The notes: generated by a model from the sequence alone, not told the origin. A stretch of DNA of 64,000 nt from Aquitalea aquatilis (GCF_005155025.1 NZ_CP039731.1:1612001-1676000); one strand, 5' to 3'. Positions 40,180 through 51,831 are shown, counted from the stretch's first letter. A program made the numbers and translations.

Positions 40180-43100
40180 GATCCTTGCCTCCTGCCTCGG
40201 TATCAGCCTGAGGCGGTTTTCGTTTGGAAAATTTCATGATCACCATGAAGAACATGGGGATGAAGAAGGTGGCGATGAAGGTGGCTGCCAGCATGCCGCC
40301 GATCACCCCGGTACCGATGGAGTGGCGGCTGGCTGAGCCTGCACCACTGGAAATAGCCAGCGGTACGCAGCCCAGCACGAAGGCCAGCGAAGTCATCACA
40401 ATGGGGCGGAAGCGCAGCCGCGCTGCGGCGAGGGCGGCGTCGGCCAGTTCCATGCCTTCTTCCATTTTCATCACGGCAAATTCGACGATCAGAATGGCAT
40501 TCTTGGCAGCCAGGCCGATCAGCGTCACCAGTGCCACCTGGAAGTACACGTCGTTGGCCAGTCCGCGCAGCCAGTTGGCCATCAGCGCACCGAATACGGC
40601 AAACGGTACAGCCATCAGCACGCTGATCGGCAGGCTCCAGCGCTCGTACTGCGCCGCCAGGATCAGGAACACCATGATCATGCCGAAGGCAAACACCATC
40701 ACCGACGAGCCGCTGCTGGACTTCTCCTGGAAGGCCGAGCCGGTCCAGGCCAGGCTATAGCCTTCCGGCAGGGTTTCCTGTGCAACTTCTTCCATCGCCT
40801 TGAGTGCATCACCCGAGCTGTAGCCCGGTGCCGGACCACCAACGACCTTGGCGGCGGGGAAGATGTTGAAGCGCTCCAGGCTTTCCGGGCCGGTGGTTTG
40901 TTCCACATTCACCAGTGCGGTGAGCGGGATCATATTGCCATCCTGCGAGCGGACATAGATATTGCGCAGGTCATCCACCTTGCTGCGGAAATCGGCCTCA
41001 GACTGCAGCTGCACGCGGAAGGTGCGGCCAAACTTGTTGAAGTCGTTGACATACAGCGCACCAAAAGTGCTCTGCATGGTGTCGAACACGGTATTGATCG
41101 GCACATTCAGCGACTTGGCCTTGGCCCGGTCCAGCTTGACGAACAACTGCGGCACGCTGGCGGAGAAGGTGGTTTGGATGCCTTTCAGTTCCGGACGCTT
41201 GGCTGCGGCATCGACCAGTTTCTTGGTGATATTGCCCAGCTCCACGGCGCTGCCACCGGCGCGCGACTGCACATAGCTTTCAAAGCCACCAGTATTGGAC
41301 ATGCCAGAGATCGGTGGCGGGTTGAAGGCCAGCACGATGCCATCGCGAATGCCCATCATGCCTTTGCCAAAGACGTCCTTGACCACTGCCTGTGAGGATA
41401 GGTCGGGTGTCTTGCGCTCATCCCACGGTTTGAGGGTGATGAAGGACACCCCGGCATTGGTGCGGTTGCCGCCGGACAGGATGTCAAAGCCGGCGAAGGA
41501 CATGCGGTCTTTCACCGCCGGGTTGCTGGCCATCATGTTATCCAGCTTGTCCATGGTGGCTTCGGTACGTTGCAGCGAAGCACCGTCAGGCAAGATGGCC
41601 ACGGCCAGGATATAGCCCTGGTCTTCATCCGGTGCCAGGCTGGACGGAATGGTGCGGAACAGCCCGGCGCTGAGTGCGATCAGGCCAGCAAACAGCAGCA
41701 GCCCCAGCAGCGCACGCTTGATCAGAAAGTTGACGCCAGCGGTGTAGCGTGCCGTCTGGCGGTCAAACCAGTTGTTGAACCAGACAAAGAAGCGCGCCGG
41801 ATGCTGATGGCCTTCCTTCAGGATCAGTGCGCACAGCGCCGGGGTCAGCGTCAGTGCCACCAGGCCGGAGATGGTGACCGAGACGGCAATGGTGATGGCG
41901 AACTGCTTGTACATCTGACCGGCGATGCCGCCCAGGAAGGCCACCGGGATAAACACCGAACACAGCACCAGCACAATGGCGACCAGTGCGCCGGATACTT
42001 CTTCCATGGCCTTGAAGCTGGCCTGCAGCGGGCTGAGCTTTTCCTCGGTCATCAGCCGTTCGACGTTTTCCAGCACCACGATGGCATCATCCACCACGAT
42101 GCCGATGGCCAGCACCATGCCGAACAGCGTCAGCGTGTTGATGGAAAAGCCGAACAGATACATCCCTGCAAAAGTGCCGACGATGGACACCGGCACGGCC
42201 AGGCAGGGGATCAGCGTGGCGCGCCAGTTCTGCAGGAACAGGAAGACCACGGCGAATACCAGCAGCATGGCTTCGGCCAGGGTGTGGTAGACCTCATTGA
42301 TCGATACTTCGACAAACTTGGTGGTGTCGTAGGGAATGCCGTAGCTCATGCCCTTGGGGAAGCTGACGGACAGCTTCTGCATTTCAGCTTCCACTGCCTG
42401 GGCCGTGGCCAGCTGGTTGGCACCCGGCGCCAGGAAAATCCCGATAGGAATGGTTGGCCGGCCATTGTGGCGACCGTTGAAGTCGTAGGACAAGGCACCC
42501 AGCTCCACCCGTGCCACGTCTTTGAGCCGTACCGCCGAGCCATCGCTATTGGAACGCAGGATGATGTTTTCAAACTCTTCCGGCTCCGACAGGCGGCCCT
42601 GGGTGGTGACGGTATAGGTGAAGTCCAGCTTGCCCGGCTGGGGTTCGGCACCGATCTTGCCGGCGGCGAACTGGGCATTCTGTTCCTTGATGGCATTGGA
42701 CACGTCGCTGGGAGTCAGCTTGAGCTGGGCCAGACGGTCCGGCTTCAGCCAGATCCGCATCGAGTAATCCTGGCCGGCGAAGTTGACCACATCACCCACG
42801 CCCGGTACCCGTTTCAGTTCGTCCACCACGTTCAGCAAGGCATAGTTGCTGATGAACAGCGTGTCGTAACTGTTATCCGGCGAGTACAGCGAAATCACCT
42901 GCAGGATGGAAGACGATTTCTTGGTGACATTCACCCCCTGGCGGCGGACTTCTTCCGGCAGTTGCGAGGTGACCGACTGCACCCGGTTGTTGACGTTGAT
43001 GGTGGCCTGGTCAGCGTTGGTGCCGATCTTGAACGACACGCTAAGCGACAATTTGCCGCTACTGGAGCTGACCGACTGCACGTACAGCATATTGTCCACA

Positions 43101-43315
43101 CCGTTGATGGCCTGCTCCAGCGGAGCCGCCACGGTGTTGGCGATGACTTCGGCCGAAGCGCCCGGATAGCTGGCGGTCACCTGGACCACCGGCGGTACGA
43201 TCTCCGGGTATTGCTCGATGGGCAAAGCCTTGATGGCAGCCAGACCGGCCAGCATGATGATGATGGAAATCACGCTGGCAAAGATCGGCCGCCTGATGAA
43301 GAAGGCGGAAAACAT
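40172..43315 (-). CDS. RND multidrug efflux pump, inner-membrane permease (HAE1 family)
   Basis: Proton-driven exporter of 1047 residues, related to AcrB/MexB/MexF. The start [24 protein letters not shown] is typical. Proton-relay aspartates are in [18 protein letters not shown] (about residue 405), and the lysine relay partner is in [20 protein letters not shown]. Two large periplasmic loops and twelve membrane segments are visible. Substrate range cannot be read from sequence. It lies 13 bases after the adaptor gene. The full tripartite set suggests a drug or solvent exporter. Confidence 0.95.
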   Translation of the reverse strand: MFSAFFIRRPIFASVISIIIMLAGLAAIKALPIEQYPEIVPPVVQVTASYPGASAEVIANTVAAPLEQAINGVDNMLYVQSVSSSSGKLSLSVSFKIGTNADQATINVNNRVQSVTSQLPEEVRRQGVNVTKKSSSILQVISLYSPDNSYDTLFISNYALLNVVDELKRVPGVGDVVNFAGQDYSMRIWLKPDRLAQLKLTPSDVSNAIKEQNAQFAAGKIGAEPQPGKLDFTYTVTTQGRLSEPEEFENIILRSNSDGSAVRLKDVARVELGALSYDFNGRHNGRPTIPIGIFLAPGANQLATAQAVEAEMQKLSVSFPKGMSYGIPYDTTKFVEVSINEVYHTLAEAMLLVFAVVFLFLQNWRATLIPCLAVPVSIVGTFAGMYLFGFSINTLTLFGMVLAIGIVVDDAIVVLENVERLMTEEKLSPLQASFKAMEEVSGALVAIVLVLCSVFIPVAFLGGIAGQMYKQFAITIAVSVTISGLVALTLTPALCALILKEGHQHPARFFVWFNNWFDRQTARYTAGVNFLIKRALLGLLLFAGLIALSAGLFRTIPSSLAPDEDQGYILAVAILPDGASLQRTEATMDKLDNMMASNPAVKDRMSFAGFDILSGGNRTNAGVSFITLKPWDERKTPDLSSQAVVKDVFGKGMMGIRDGIVLAFNPPPISGMSNTGGFESYVQSRAGGSAVELGNITKKLVDAAAKRPELKGIQTTFSASVPQLFVKLDRAKAKSLNVPINTVFDTMQSTFGALYVNDFNKFGRTFRVQLQSEADFRSKVDDLRNIYVRSQDGNMIPLTALVNVEQTTGPESLERFNIFPAAKVVGGPAPGYSSGDALKAMEEVAQETLPEGYSLAWTGSAFQEKSSSGSSVMVFAFGMIMVFLILAAQYERWSLPISVLMAVPFAVFGALMANWLRGLANDVYFQVALVTLIGLAAKNAILIVEFAVMKMEEGMELADAALAAARLRFRPIVMTSLAFVLGCVPLAISSGAGSASRHSIGTGVIGGMLAATFIATFFIPMFFMVIMKFSKRKPPQADTEAGGKDHA

Positions 43316-43328
43316 GGCTCAGGACCTC

Positions 43329-44522
43329 TTAAGCGGGTTGCTTGGCAGCAGGAGCGCTGGCATCGGCCCGATAGGGCTGCGGCTTGACCTCGGCACCCGG
43401 GCGCAGCTTGATGATGTTGTCCACCACCACCTGCTCACCCGACTTGAGGCCGCTTTCCACTAGGACTTCCAGGCCCACGTCCTGTGATACGGTGATCGGC
43501 CGCGGTTGGACCTTGTTGCCTTCTCCCACTACCCACACCATCTTGCCTTGCTGGGTGGTCAGCACCGCGCGCTGTGGCACGGCAATGGCATTGATGCGCT
43601 CGGCACCCTTCAGGATGACCCGCACAAACTGTCCCGGCAGAATCTTGCCCTGCGGATTGGCCAGCGAAGCGCGCGAGCGAATGGTGCCCGTGGTGCTGTC
43701 CACCAGGCTGTCGGTGAAGTTGAGGAAGCCGTTGTGATCGAACAGGCTGCCGTCGGCCAGTTTGAGCGCCACTTCAAAGTGGCCGTTGTCCTTCAGCTTG
43801 AGCAAACCCTTGTCCTGCATCTTGCGCAGATTCATCTGATCGCTGTCCGACATGCTGAAGTTGACGTAGATCGGGTCCAGTTGCGAAATCTTGGTCAGCA
43901 GGCTGCCGTCGGCGCTGGTGGAAACCAGGCTGCCCTCGGAACGGGTTTCCTGACTGGTCATGCCAGAGATCGGTGCGGTAACGCGGGTGTAGTCCAGATT
44001 GATCTGGGCTTCTTTCAACTTGGCGCGTGCGGCGGCAACCTGTGCCTGCGCAGCCTGATAGGCGGCTACGGCATCGTCACGGTCTTTCTGGCTGACCGCA
44101 TTTTCCTTGAATAGGGGCATCACGCGGTCGTAGTCCTGGCGCGTGCTGGCCAGTTGGGCTTCCTGCACCTTCAGTGCGGCAGCGGCCTGTTCCAGCGTAG
44201 CCTGGTAAGTGGCGGGGTCCAGCTGGAACAGCAAATCGCCCTGTTTCACCGGGCGGCCTTCGGTATAGGCCCGCTTGAGCAGGATGCCGCCTACGCGGGC
44301 GCGCACTTCCACTTCGCGTGAGCCGGCCGCCTGGCCGACATATTCAAAATTCACCGGAATATTGCGTTCGCTAATCTTGATGACCGATACCGGCATGGCG
44401 GGCATGGCCGCTTGTGCCGCCGGATCGGTTTTCTGGCCGCAGCCGGCAAGGCTGACGGCAAGGGCGCTCAATAACAGCCATTTGCCATGCCGCGCGGGCA
44501 GGGAAAGTGAGTGCATAGACAT
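43329..44522 (-). CDS. RND efflux periplasmic adaptor (AcrA/MexA family lipoprotein)
   Basis: Membrane-fusion protein of 397 residues. The signal sequence ends in the lipobox SLAGC with the lipidated Cys28. The family blocks follow: VEVRARVGGILLKRAYTEGRPVKQGDLLFQLD (lipoyl half), the alpha-hairpin KVQEAQLASTRQDYDRVMPLFKENAVSQKDRDDAVAAYQAAQAQV, then LDYTRVTAPISGM. GAGG before the ATG at 44522 decides this start over the ATG at 44567. It is the first gene of the efflux operon; the promoter with an AcrR-like operator lies about 180 bases upstream. Confidence 0.94.
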   Translation of the reverse strand: MSMHSLSLPARHGKWLLLSALAVSLAGCGQKTDPAAQAAMPAMPVSVIKISERNIPVNFEYVGQAAGSREVEVRARVGGILLKRAYTEGRPVKQGDLLFQLDPATYQATLEQAAAALKVQEAQLASTRQDYDRVMPLFKENAVSQKDRDDAVAAYQAAQAQVAAARAKLKEAQINLDYTRVTAPISGMTSQETRSEGSLVSTSADGSLLTKISQLDPIYVNFSMSDSDQMNLRKMQDKGLLKLKDNGHFEVALKLADGSLFDHNGFLNFTDSLVDSTTGTIRSRASLANPQGKILPGQFVRVILKGAERINAIAVPQRAVLTTQQGKMVWVVGEGNKVQPRPITVSQDVGLEVLVESGLKSGEQVVVDNIIKLRPGAEVKPQPYRADASAPAAKQPA

Positions 44523-44701
44523 GGAATGTCCTCGACAAGTTGAAGTGAAAATCTGCATCCCCTGCAAGCTGCGCAGGCCCCGACGGGGCGGCAGGCAGGG
44601 GCATATTGTTAGTTTCAGTGTTGTCTACTGTATTGATTGTCATGCTGGCCTATGTGCAAGGTGACATAGTCATGTGACAGGCAGCAAGGGAGAGTGCGCA
44701 T

Positions 44702-44729
44702 TCTATATACATTCGTGTCTGTATGTAAA
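44702..44729 (-). promoter_or_regulatory. Efflux operon promoter with AcrR-like operator
   Basis: On the minus strand, -35 TTTACA (44729-44724) and -10 TATAGA (44707-44702) are 16 bp apart. The 24-bp segment 44704-44727 overlaps the -10 and most of the -35 and is a near-palindrome, TACAT (44708-44712) and ATGTA (44723-44727) around the centre. From memory it matches the E. coli AcrR operator at about 20 of 24 positions, so a TetR-family repressor probably binds here. Confidence 0.65.
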
Positions 44730-45142
44730 ATGGTGTTAATACGAATACAGCATCAATTTCTGATAAATAAAGACAATACTTAGGAAAATTCGTTCTTATC
44801 CATGCGCGCTGGCAAAAAGATCTTGAAAATTACCGGCCTGTCAGGGGGGAATAGCCCATTACCCTCACCGGGTAAATGTACTTAAAAAACAACACCTCCG
44901 GCCCAGGCAGGGCGCTGGGCAGGCCGCGACAGGGCTGGGTGAAAGCGGGTCGCTCGCTCAGGATGAATCATGCATGTGTGGCGGCTGGCTGGGACGGAAC
45001 TCGGGTGGCCGCCCTGCTTGGCCGCATTGCAGGTCAAGGGCAGGTGCGACAGCTGGGACGGTGAGTGTGCTGATGCAGTGCTTTGCCCTGTGAGCAGGCC
45101 GCCACAGGGGCACAACTTTTCCCTAGGCCGGAAGGGCGGCGG

Positions 45143-45148
45143 TATAAT
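45143..45148 (+). promoter_or_regulatory. -10 box of the yadGH-like operon
   Basis: A perfect TATAAT lies 33 bases before the ATG. The -35 region is poor, so it may need an activator, or transcription may be modest. Confidence 0.45.
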
Positions 45149-45180
45149 CGCTCTCTTTTTTCCGAGCATTCACCAACCTC

Positions 45181-46083
45181 ATGCCTTCGGCCATCGAAAT
45201 ACAAGCGGTCAGCAAGCGCTATGGTGCGCTGCAGGCGCTGGATGATGTCAGCTTCCGTGTGGAGGCCGGCGAGTTTTTTGCCTTGCTGGGGCCAAACGGG
45301 GCGGGCAAGACCACGCTCATTTCTGCCATGGCCGGTTTGTCGCGGCCTGATAGCGGCAGTATCCGCATCATGGGACACGATGTGGTGCGCGATTTCCGTG
45401 CGGCCCGCATGAGCCTGGGTGTGGTACCGCAGGAATTGGTGTTCGATCCCTTCTTGTCGGTACGGGAAACCTTGCGCTTTCAATCCGGCTATTTCGGCCT
45501 GACCCGCAACGACGACTGGATCGACGAGCTGCTGTTCAAGCTGGGCCTGGCCGACAAGGCCAATGTCAATTTGCGTGCGCTGTCCGGTGGCATGAAGCGC
45601 CGGGTGATGGTGGCGCAGGCGCTGGTGCACCGTCCGCCGGTGATGGTGCTGGACGAGCCGACCGCCGGGGTGGATGTCGAACTGCGCCAGAGTCTGTGGG
45701 CCTTCGTCAAGGAATTGAACGAGGCCGGTCATACCATCGTGCTGACCACGCATTATCTGGAAGAAGCAGAAACCCTGTGCAACCGCATTGCCATGCTCAA
45801 GCGCGGCAAGCTGGTGGCGCTGGAGAGCAAGGACAAGCTGTTGCAGCATGGCAAGGAGCGCGAGGTGGCATTCAAGCTGTCGGCACCCTTGCCGGATAGC
45901 CTGCTGCCCAGCAAGGTGCGCGAGGAAGATGGGCGCATCGTGCTAAAGCTGGCGGAGCTGAGCCAGCTGGAAGGCGTGCTGGCCACGCTGCGCGAAGCTG
46001 ACGTACGTGTACGCGAACTCAATGTGGTGGAGGTGGATCTGGAAAGCGTGTTCGTGAACATGATGCACGGGGGGCGTAGCTGA
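45181..46083 (+). CDS. ABC-2 type transporter ATP-binding protein (YadG-like)
   Basis: Cytosolic ATPase of 300 residues. The Walker A GPNGAGKTT is at 37-45, the signature LSGGM at 134-138 and the Walker B VMVLDEPTAGVD at 154-165. The last 80 residues form a regulatory tail. It pairs with the next gene, whose ATG overlaps its stop by one base. YadGH-like exporters of ABC-2 type have no settled substrate. It stands upstream of ibaG and murA, as in many beta- and gammaproteobacteria, where the Mla genes precede it. Confidence 0.93.
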   Translation: MPSAIEIQAVSKRYGALQALDDVSFRVEAGEFFALLGPNGAGKTTLISAMAGLSRPDSGSIRIMGHDVVRDFRAARMSLGVVPQELVFDPFLSVRETLRFQSGYFGLTRNDDWIDELLFKLGLADKANVNLRALSGGMKRRVMVAQALVHRPPVMVLDEPTAGVDVELRQSLWAFVKELNEAGHTIVLTTHYLEEAETLCNRIAMLKRGKLVALESKDKLLQHGKEREVAFKLSAPLPDSLLPSKVREEDGRIVLKLAELSQLEGVLATLREADVRVRELNVVEVDLESVFVNMMHGGRS

Positions 46084-46838
46084 TGCAGGGCTTCCTGACT
46101 TTGTTCCGCAAGGAGCTGGTGCGCTTCTGGAAGGTGTCCTTCCAGACCGTGGCCGCACCGGTGCTGACGGCACTGATGTACCAGCTGATCTTTTCCCATG
46201 TGTTGTCGCGCCATGCCGAGGCCTATCCGGGGGTGGGTTATACCGCTTTCCTGATTCCGGGTCTTGCCATGATGTCGATGGCGCAAAATGCCTTTGCCAA
46301 TAGTTCGTCCAGCCTGATCCAGTCCAAGATCACCGGCAATATCGTGTTCTTGCTGTTGCCGCCGCTGACGGCGCTGGAGTTTTTTGCCGCCTACATGCTG
46401 GCATCCATCGTGCGCGGCCTGGCCGTTGGCGCTGGCGTGCTGGTGGTGACGGCCTGGTTCGGCTTGCCGCTGCCCAGTCATCCGGGCTGGGCACTGCTAT
46501 TCGGCATTCTTGGCTGCGGTGTGCTGGGCACGCTGGGGGTGATTGCCGGCATCTGGGCAGAAAAATTTGATCAACTGGCTGCATTCCAGAACTTTTTGAT
46601 CATGCCGCTGACTTTCCTGTCTGGCGTGTTCTATTCCATTAACAGTCTGCCGCCATTCTGGTATGCCGTATCGCATGTGAACCCGGTCTTTTTCATGATC
46701 GACGGTTTCCGTTACGGCTTTTTCGGCCAGGCCGACGTCAGCCCCTGGCTGTCGCTGGGCGTGGTTGGCGGCAGTTTTATCTTGCTTTCCGGGCTGGCTT
46801 TGTGGCTGATCAAATCAGGCTACAAGCTGCGCCATTAG
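46083..46838 (+). CDS. ABC-2 type transporter permease (YadH-like)
   Basis: Inner-membrane permease of 251 residues with six hydrophobic segments. FQTVAAPVLTALMYQLIFSHVLSRH at the start, FLIPGLAMMSMAQNAF and the late MPLTFLSGVFYSINSLPPFWYAVSHVNPVFFMIDGFRYGFFG are typical of ABC-2 permeases. It overlaps the ATPase gene by one base and likely acts with it as an exporter. The next gene, bolA-like, begins 22 bases later. Confidence 0.92.
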   Translation: MQGFLTLFRKELVRFWKVSFQTVAAPVLTALMYQLIFSHVLSRHAEAYPGVGYTAFLIPGLAMMSMAQNAFANSSSSLIQSKITGNIVFLLLPPLTALEFFAAYMLASIVRGLAVGAGVLVVTAWFGLPLPSHPGWALLFGILGCGVLGTLGVIAGIWAEKFDQLAAFQNFLIMPLTFLSGVFYSINSLPPFWYAVSHVNPVFFMIDGFRYGFFGQADVSPWLSLGVVGGSFILLSGLALWLIKSGYKLRH

Positions 46839-46860
46839 GATGCGTTTTCAGGATGCACAC

Positions 46861-48371
<1,511 letters not shown>

Positions 48372-48418
48372 GACCTGTCGTTTGCGCCAGGATTGACGCT
48401 TAGCGTCGCTTGGCAATA

Positions 48419-48482
48419 ATTTGACCAAATATGGCATCAATATCGCGTAAATGCGGATTGATGTCATATTTTTTGATCAAAT
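48419..48482. repeat. 64-nt imperfect inverted repeat before chemoreceptor gene
   Basis: The left arm 48419-48441 and right arm 48457-48482 pair over about 23 bp with one mismatch and a 3-base bulge, leaving a 15-base loop. The inner seven pairs are CATCAAT/ATTGATG. Both ends include TTGA and TCAA parts. It lies in the AT-rich gap after murA. No T-run follows. Confidence 0.55.
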
Positions 48483-48636
48483 CATAAGAATTTCTGTGAA
48501 AATGGACAGAGCGGCCAATAATAAATGGCCAGTTACAAAGGGGAAGTGCCCGGAGATTGCCCTTGGCGGGCAAACCGGACCGCTACGGCGGCATCCCTGT
48601 CGACATCACAATAATCGAGCGGCAGACGGAGTTCTT

Positions 48637-50619
48637 ATGTTCAAAACAATCAGGAACAAGATATTGATCGGCAGCGGCCTGCTGATACTCATTGGCTTTG
48701 CCTTGTTGATCGGGCTGAATGCCTATGCCCATTACCAGCAGGCACGGGAACAGGTACGCGACAATGCGCGCCTGCTATCCGAGCGCGAGGCCGGCAATGT
48801 GCAGCGCTTGCTGGAGTCGTCCTATCACGCGGTAGAGACGCTGGCCGAAGCGGCTGGTGCAGTCAAACGCAATATGCCGGCCAATGGCCGGCAGCTGGTG
48901 TCGGAGATGACCCGAGCCCAGCTGCCGCATAATCCGGATGCGGTCGGCTACTGGGTCATCTGGGACCCCGACGCCTTCGATGGGCGCGACAAGGAGCTGG
49001 CTGGCAGCGAGCACAATGACAAGCAAGGCCGCAGCGGTGTGTATTGGTTCAACAAGGGTGGCAAGGTGGATGTGGTGTGGGGTGGCGAAGGTGTGGATGC
49101 CAGCGACTACTACAAGCTGCCCAAGGCCAGTGGCAAGCCGGTCCTGACCGAGCCCTATGTGGATGAAGACATCAAGATACTGATGGGGACGCTGGCCATT
49201 CCGCTGCAAGTGGATGGCAAGGTGCTGGGCGTGGCCGGGGTCGATCTGGCACTGGGCCATTTGCGCGAGCTGGCCGCCAAGGTCAAGCCTTATGGCAGCG
49301 GTGCGATGAGCCTGTACTCCAACAAGGGCGTCATGCTGGCGGGGCCGGAGCAAGGCCTGATCGGCAAGCCGGACCCGAGCCTGCCTGCCGAGATCAAACA
49401 GGCTATCGAGAGCGGCAAGGAAGTGCAGTACGAGACTGCCGATGGCCTGTGGCATTTCGTGCTGCCGGTGCGGGTGGGGGACATCGCCCAGCCATGGGCG
49501 GTGCGCATCAGCATTCCGCCGGCGGCCGCACTGGCACCGGTTTGGGCGGCGACCTGGCAGTCGGTGGCCGTTAGCGTGGCCATTCTCTTGCTGATCCTGC
49601 TGCTGCTGGGGCTGACGCTGACCTACCTGCTGCGTCCGCTGGGACGGCTGCAAAGCGCAATGACCGAACTGGCCAGCGGCAGTGGGGATCTGACACGGCA
49701 GCTGGCCATCATCAGCAGCGATGAAATCGGTGCGGCCGCCTCGGCCTTTAACCGCTTTACCGGCTCGCTGCATGACATGATGCTGGATGTACGCGGCCAT
49801 GCGTCTGGCGTGTCCGGTTCGGTGCGCACCATGACGGTGGATATCGGCCAGATTCGCGACAGTTCGGCACGGCAGTCGGAAGCGGCCAATGCCACCGCCG
49901 CCAGTGTGGAAGAGTTGTCGGTCAGCATCAGCCTGATTGCCGATGCCAGCAAGTCGGCCGAACGTCTGGCGCATGAGGCCGGCGGCATGTCGGCACAAGT
50001 GGCTGACAGTGTGCATGCCACCTCGCGCGAAATCAGCGGTATTGCCGATACCGTGCGTGGGCTGGCCAAGGTGATGTCCGGCTTGCAGCAGCGCTCCGGC
50101 GACATCAGCAGCATCATCAATGTGATTCGCGATATCGCCGATCAGACCAATCTGCTGGCGCTGAATGCGGCGATCGAGGCTGCGCGTGCGGGTGAGCAGG
50201 GGCGTGGCTTTGCCGTGGTGGCGGACGAAGTGCGCAAGCTGGCGGAGCGTACCTCGCAGGCCACGCTGGAAATCGGTGGCATGATCCAGGCCATCCAGCA
50301 GGATACCCAGCGGGCGGCCGGCAGCATGGAAGGGGCGCTGTCACAGGTGGAAAGTGGCGTCAGGCAAGCCGAACTGGCCGCCTCGTCGATCACCCGCATT
50401 ACCGACAATAGTCAGCAGGTGGTGCGCACGGTTGGGGATATTGCCGTCGCAACGGCAGAACAGTCCACCGCCAGCCAGGAGATTGCCCAGCATATTGAAA
50501 GCATCCACAACATGTTGCAGCAGTCGGATGAGTCGGTGCGTCAGAGCTATCTGGCCATCGAAACCCTGCATCAGCTGGGAGACGAGCTGGAAGCCCTGAT
50601 CGGGCGCTTCAAACTGTAG
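48637..50619 (+). CDS. Methyl-accepting chemotaxis protein with Cache sensor
   Basis: Chemoreceptor of 660 residues. A membrane helix (about 9-31) precedes a periplasmic dCache-like domain (about 35-300), in which [16 protein letters not shown] and [15 protein letters not shown] resemble the ligand pocket of amino-acid or amine receptors. A second helix (about 305-335) and a HAMP domain follow. The signalling hairpin tip is [38 protein letters not shown]. The ATG at 48637 has GGAG upstream; an earlier frame extension is not part of the protein. The ligand is unknown. It is isolated from other chemotaxis genes. Confidence 0.93.
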   Translation: MFKTIRNKILIGSGLLILIGFALLIGLNAYAHYQQAREQVRDNARLLSEREAGNVQRLLESSYHAVETLAEAAGAVKRNMPANGRQLVSEMTRAQLPHNPDAVGYWVIWDPDAFDGRDKELAGSEHNDKQGRSGVYWFNKGGKVDVVWGGEGVDASDYYKLPKASGKPVLTEPYVDEDIKILMGTLAIPLQVDGKVLGVAGVDLALGHLRELAAKVKPYGSGAMSLYSNKGVMLAGPEQGLIGKPDPSLPAEIKQAIESGKEVQYETADGLWHFVLPVRVGDIAQPWAVRISIPPAAALAPVWAATWQSVAVSVAILLLILLLLGLTLTYLLRPLGRLQSAMTELASGSGDLTRQLAIISSDEIGAAASAFNRFTGSLHDMMLDVRGHASGVSGSVRTMTVDIGQIRDSSARQSEAANATAASVEELSVSISLIADASKSAERLAHEAGGMSAQVADSVHATSREISGIADTVRGLAKVMSGLQQRSGDISSIINVIRDIADQTNLLALNAAIEAARAGEQGRGFAVVADEVRKLAERTSQATLEIGGMIQAIQQDTQRAAGSMEGALSQVESGVRQAELAASSITRITDNSQQVVRTVGDIAVATAEQSTASQEIAQHIESIHNMLQQSDESVRQSYLAIETLHQLGDELEALIGRFKL

Positions 50620-50646
50620 CGCAGTGGCTCATGCCCGATGTACAAC

Positions 50647-50667
50647 AAGCGGCCTTGTGGCCGCTTT
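50647..50667. terminator. Terminator between chemoreceptor gene and 53-residue gene
   Basis: AAGCGGCC/GGCCGCTT is an 8-bp stem with loop TTGT, followed by TTTTTC on the plus strand. It lies between two convergent genes and may serve both. Confidence 0.8.
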
Positions 50668-50685
50668 TTCTTTGCTGCGTGGCAC

Positions 50686-50847
50686 TCAATGCAGAATCTG
50701 GATGGCTTGCTGCGGATGTTCGGCGCTGTATTCGGCGATGGCCTCTTCCAGTAGCTCGGGAGTCAGGTATTGGCCGTTGGAAACGGCATGGCGCAGACAG
50801 CGGGTCAGGTATTCCAGTGCTTGTTGCGGGATGCGGCGGTCTTCCAT
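50686..50847 (-). CDS. Small hypothetical protein, 53 residues
   Basis: The complement of 50847-50686 is an uninterrupted 53-codon frame starting MEDRRIPQQALEYLTRCLRH and ending in AIQILH. CGGAG stands six bases before the ATG, and a terminator follows its stop. The product is acidic, largely helical, with no signal peptide or membrane segment (motifs EYLTRCLRHAV, LTPELLEEAIAEY). I do not recognise a family. The good ribosome site and the AT-rich promoter-like gap upstream (50848-50890) support a real gene. Confidence 0.55.
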   Translation of the reverse strand: MEDRRIPQQALEYLTRCLRHAVSNGQYLTPELLEEAIAEYSAEHPQQAIQILH

Positions 50848-50937
50848 GATCAACTCCGATTAAATAATTTAGTAAATTCTAATATTTATGCCGGACATGA
50901 TCTTGTGCCAGATCAAGCGCCGCTGCGCTATCAATGA

Positions 50938-50963
50938 AAAAGGCAGCCTGCTGGCTGCCTTTT
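50938..50963 (-). terminator. Terminator of the mla operon
   Basis: AAAAGGCAGCC/GGCTGCCTTTT forms an 11-bp stem with loop TGCT. On the minus strand it lies 20 bases after the mlaA stop and ends in TTTTTC. Confidence 0.85.
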
Positions 50964-50982
50964 ATCTGTCAAAGCGGAAGGC

Positions 50983-51828
50983 TTATTGCGCAGCAGAGGC
51001 TGCGGCGTGTGCGGCTGCCGAGGCTTCGGCATGGCTGTTGGCACTGGCCGCAGGGGCAGCTTCTGCGGCAGGGGCCGAAGCAGCGGCCGGGCTGCTGACC
51101 AGATCGTCGATATTCATGTCGTCGTTCTGGGTCGGATTGGGTTGGCCCAACTGCCTGGCCCGCAATTGCAGGAAGCCGTCACGCATATAAGTGTAGGGGT
51201 CGATGGCTGCCGCCGACAGGCTGTCATCCAGGTCCAGATAACGGGCGCGGGTATTGATGCCGTACACCCCGTAGAAAGCGACCGCCTCGTTGGTATTGTG
51301 GTAGACCAGATGCTCCGGCCCATTGATGCCCAGCGATACACCCAGCCCCAGACCATCGCGTACCGTGCTGGGACCAAAGAACGGCAGCACCAGGTAGTTG
51401 CTGCTCTTCCAGCCCCAGTGAGCAAAGGTGTCACCCAGCGAGGTCTTGTTGTTCTTCAGGCCGGCGGGGGTGGCGATGTCGATCAGGCCAAACAAGCCAA
51501 AGGTGCTATTCAGCGCTACCCGCATGATGTCGTTGAGCGCTTTTTCCGGCTCGGCCTGCAGCAGGTTGTTGGCGGCGCTGTACACATCCTTGAAGTTGTC
51601 GAAGAAGTTGCCAACAGCCGTGCGGAAGGGGCCTGGCGTAACGGCGCGATAGCCCTGGGCGGCCGGTTTCATCACCCATCGGTCAGCGGCATCGTTGAAC
51701 AAATACATCGAGCGGTTGAATGATTCGTACGGGTCTTGCGGCGTGGCCGGGTGGGGGCTGGCACAGCCGGCCAGCAGCAGGGTGCCGACCAACAGACTCG
51801 CGGGCAGCAGGCGATGCTTGCGGGTCAT
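50983..51828 (-). CDS. mlaA: MlaA (VacJ) outer-membrane lipoprotein
   Basis: Outer-membrane lipoprotein that removes misplaced phospholipids from the outer leaflet and passes them to MlaC. The lipobox LLLAGC gives lipidated Cys22. DPYESFNRSMYLFNDAADRWVMKPAAQGYRAVTP, GNFFDNFKDVYSAANNLLQ and FGLFGLIDIATPAGLK are the family blocks. The 281 residues include an Ala/Pro-rich tail of about 45 residues that exceeds the usual length. It is the last gene of mlaFEDCBA, three bases after mlaB. Confidence 0.95.
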   Translation of the reverse strand: MTRKHRLLPASLLVGTLLLAGCASPHPATPQDPYESFNRSMYLFNDAADRWVMKPAAQGYRAVTPGPFRTAVGNFFDNFKDVYSAANNLLQAEPEKALNDIMRVALNSTFGLFGLIDIATPAGLKNNKTSLGDTFAHWGWKSSNYLVLPFFGPSTVRDGLGLGVSLGINGPEHLVYHNTNEAVAFYGVYGINTRARYLDLDDSLSAAAIDPYTYMRDGFLQLRARQLGQPNPTQNDDMNIDDLVSSPAAASAPAAEAAPAASANSHAEASAAAHAAASAAQ

Positions 51829-51831
51829 GGT

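Larger units (their letters stand above)
44523..45180. other. Long non-coding gap with two divergent promoters
   Basis: No credible gene is seen in this 658-bp stretch. The left part is an AT-richer efflux leader and promoter (44702-44729) with a small GCCCC/GGGGC hairpin near 44580. The right part leads to the ABC-transporter gene and has TATAAT at 45143-45148. No regulator gene lies here, though one is common beside such efflux operons. Confidence 0.75.

Noticed and set aside
41570-43387. 605-residue plus-strand open frame opposite the RND pump
   Set aside because: Antisense shadow; the pump on the other strand has all family motifs.
44882-45169. 95-residue minus-strand frame in the gap before the ABC transporter
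   Set aside because: No ribosome site, low-complexity Pro/His/Ser-rich sequence, and it overlaps the likely transporter promoter.
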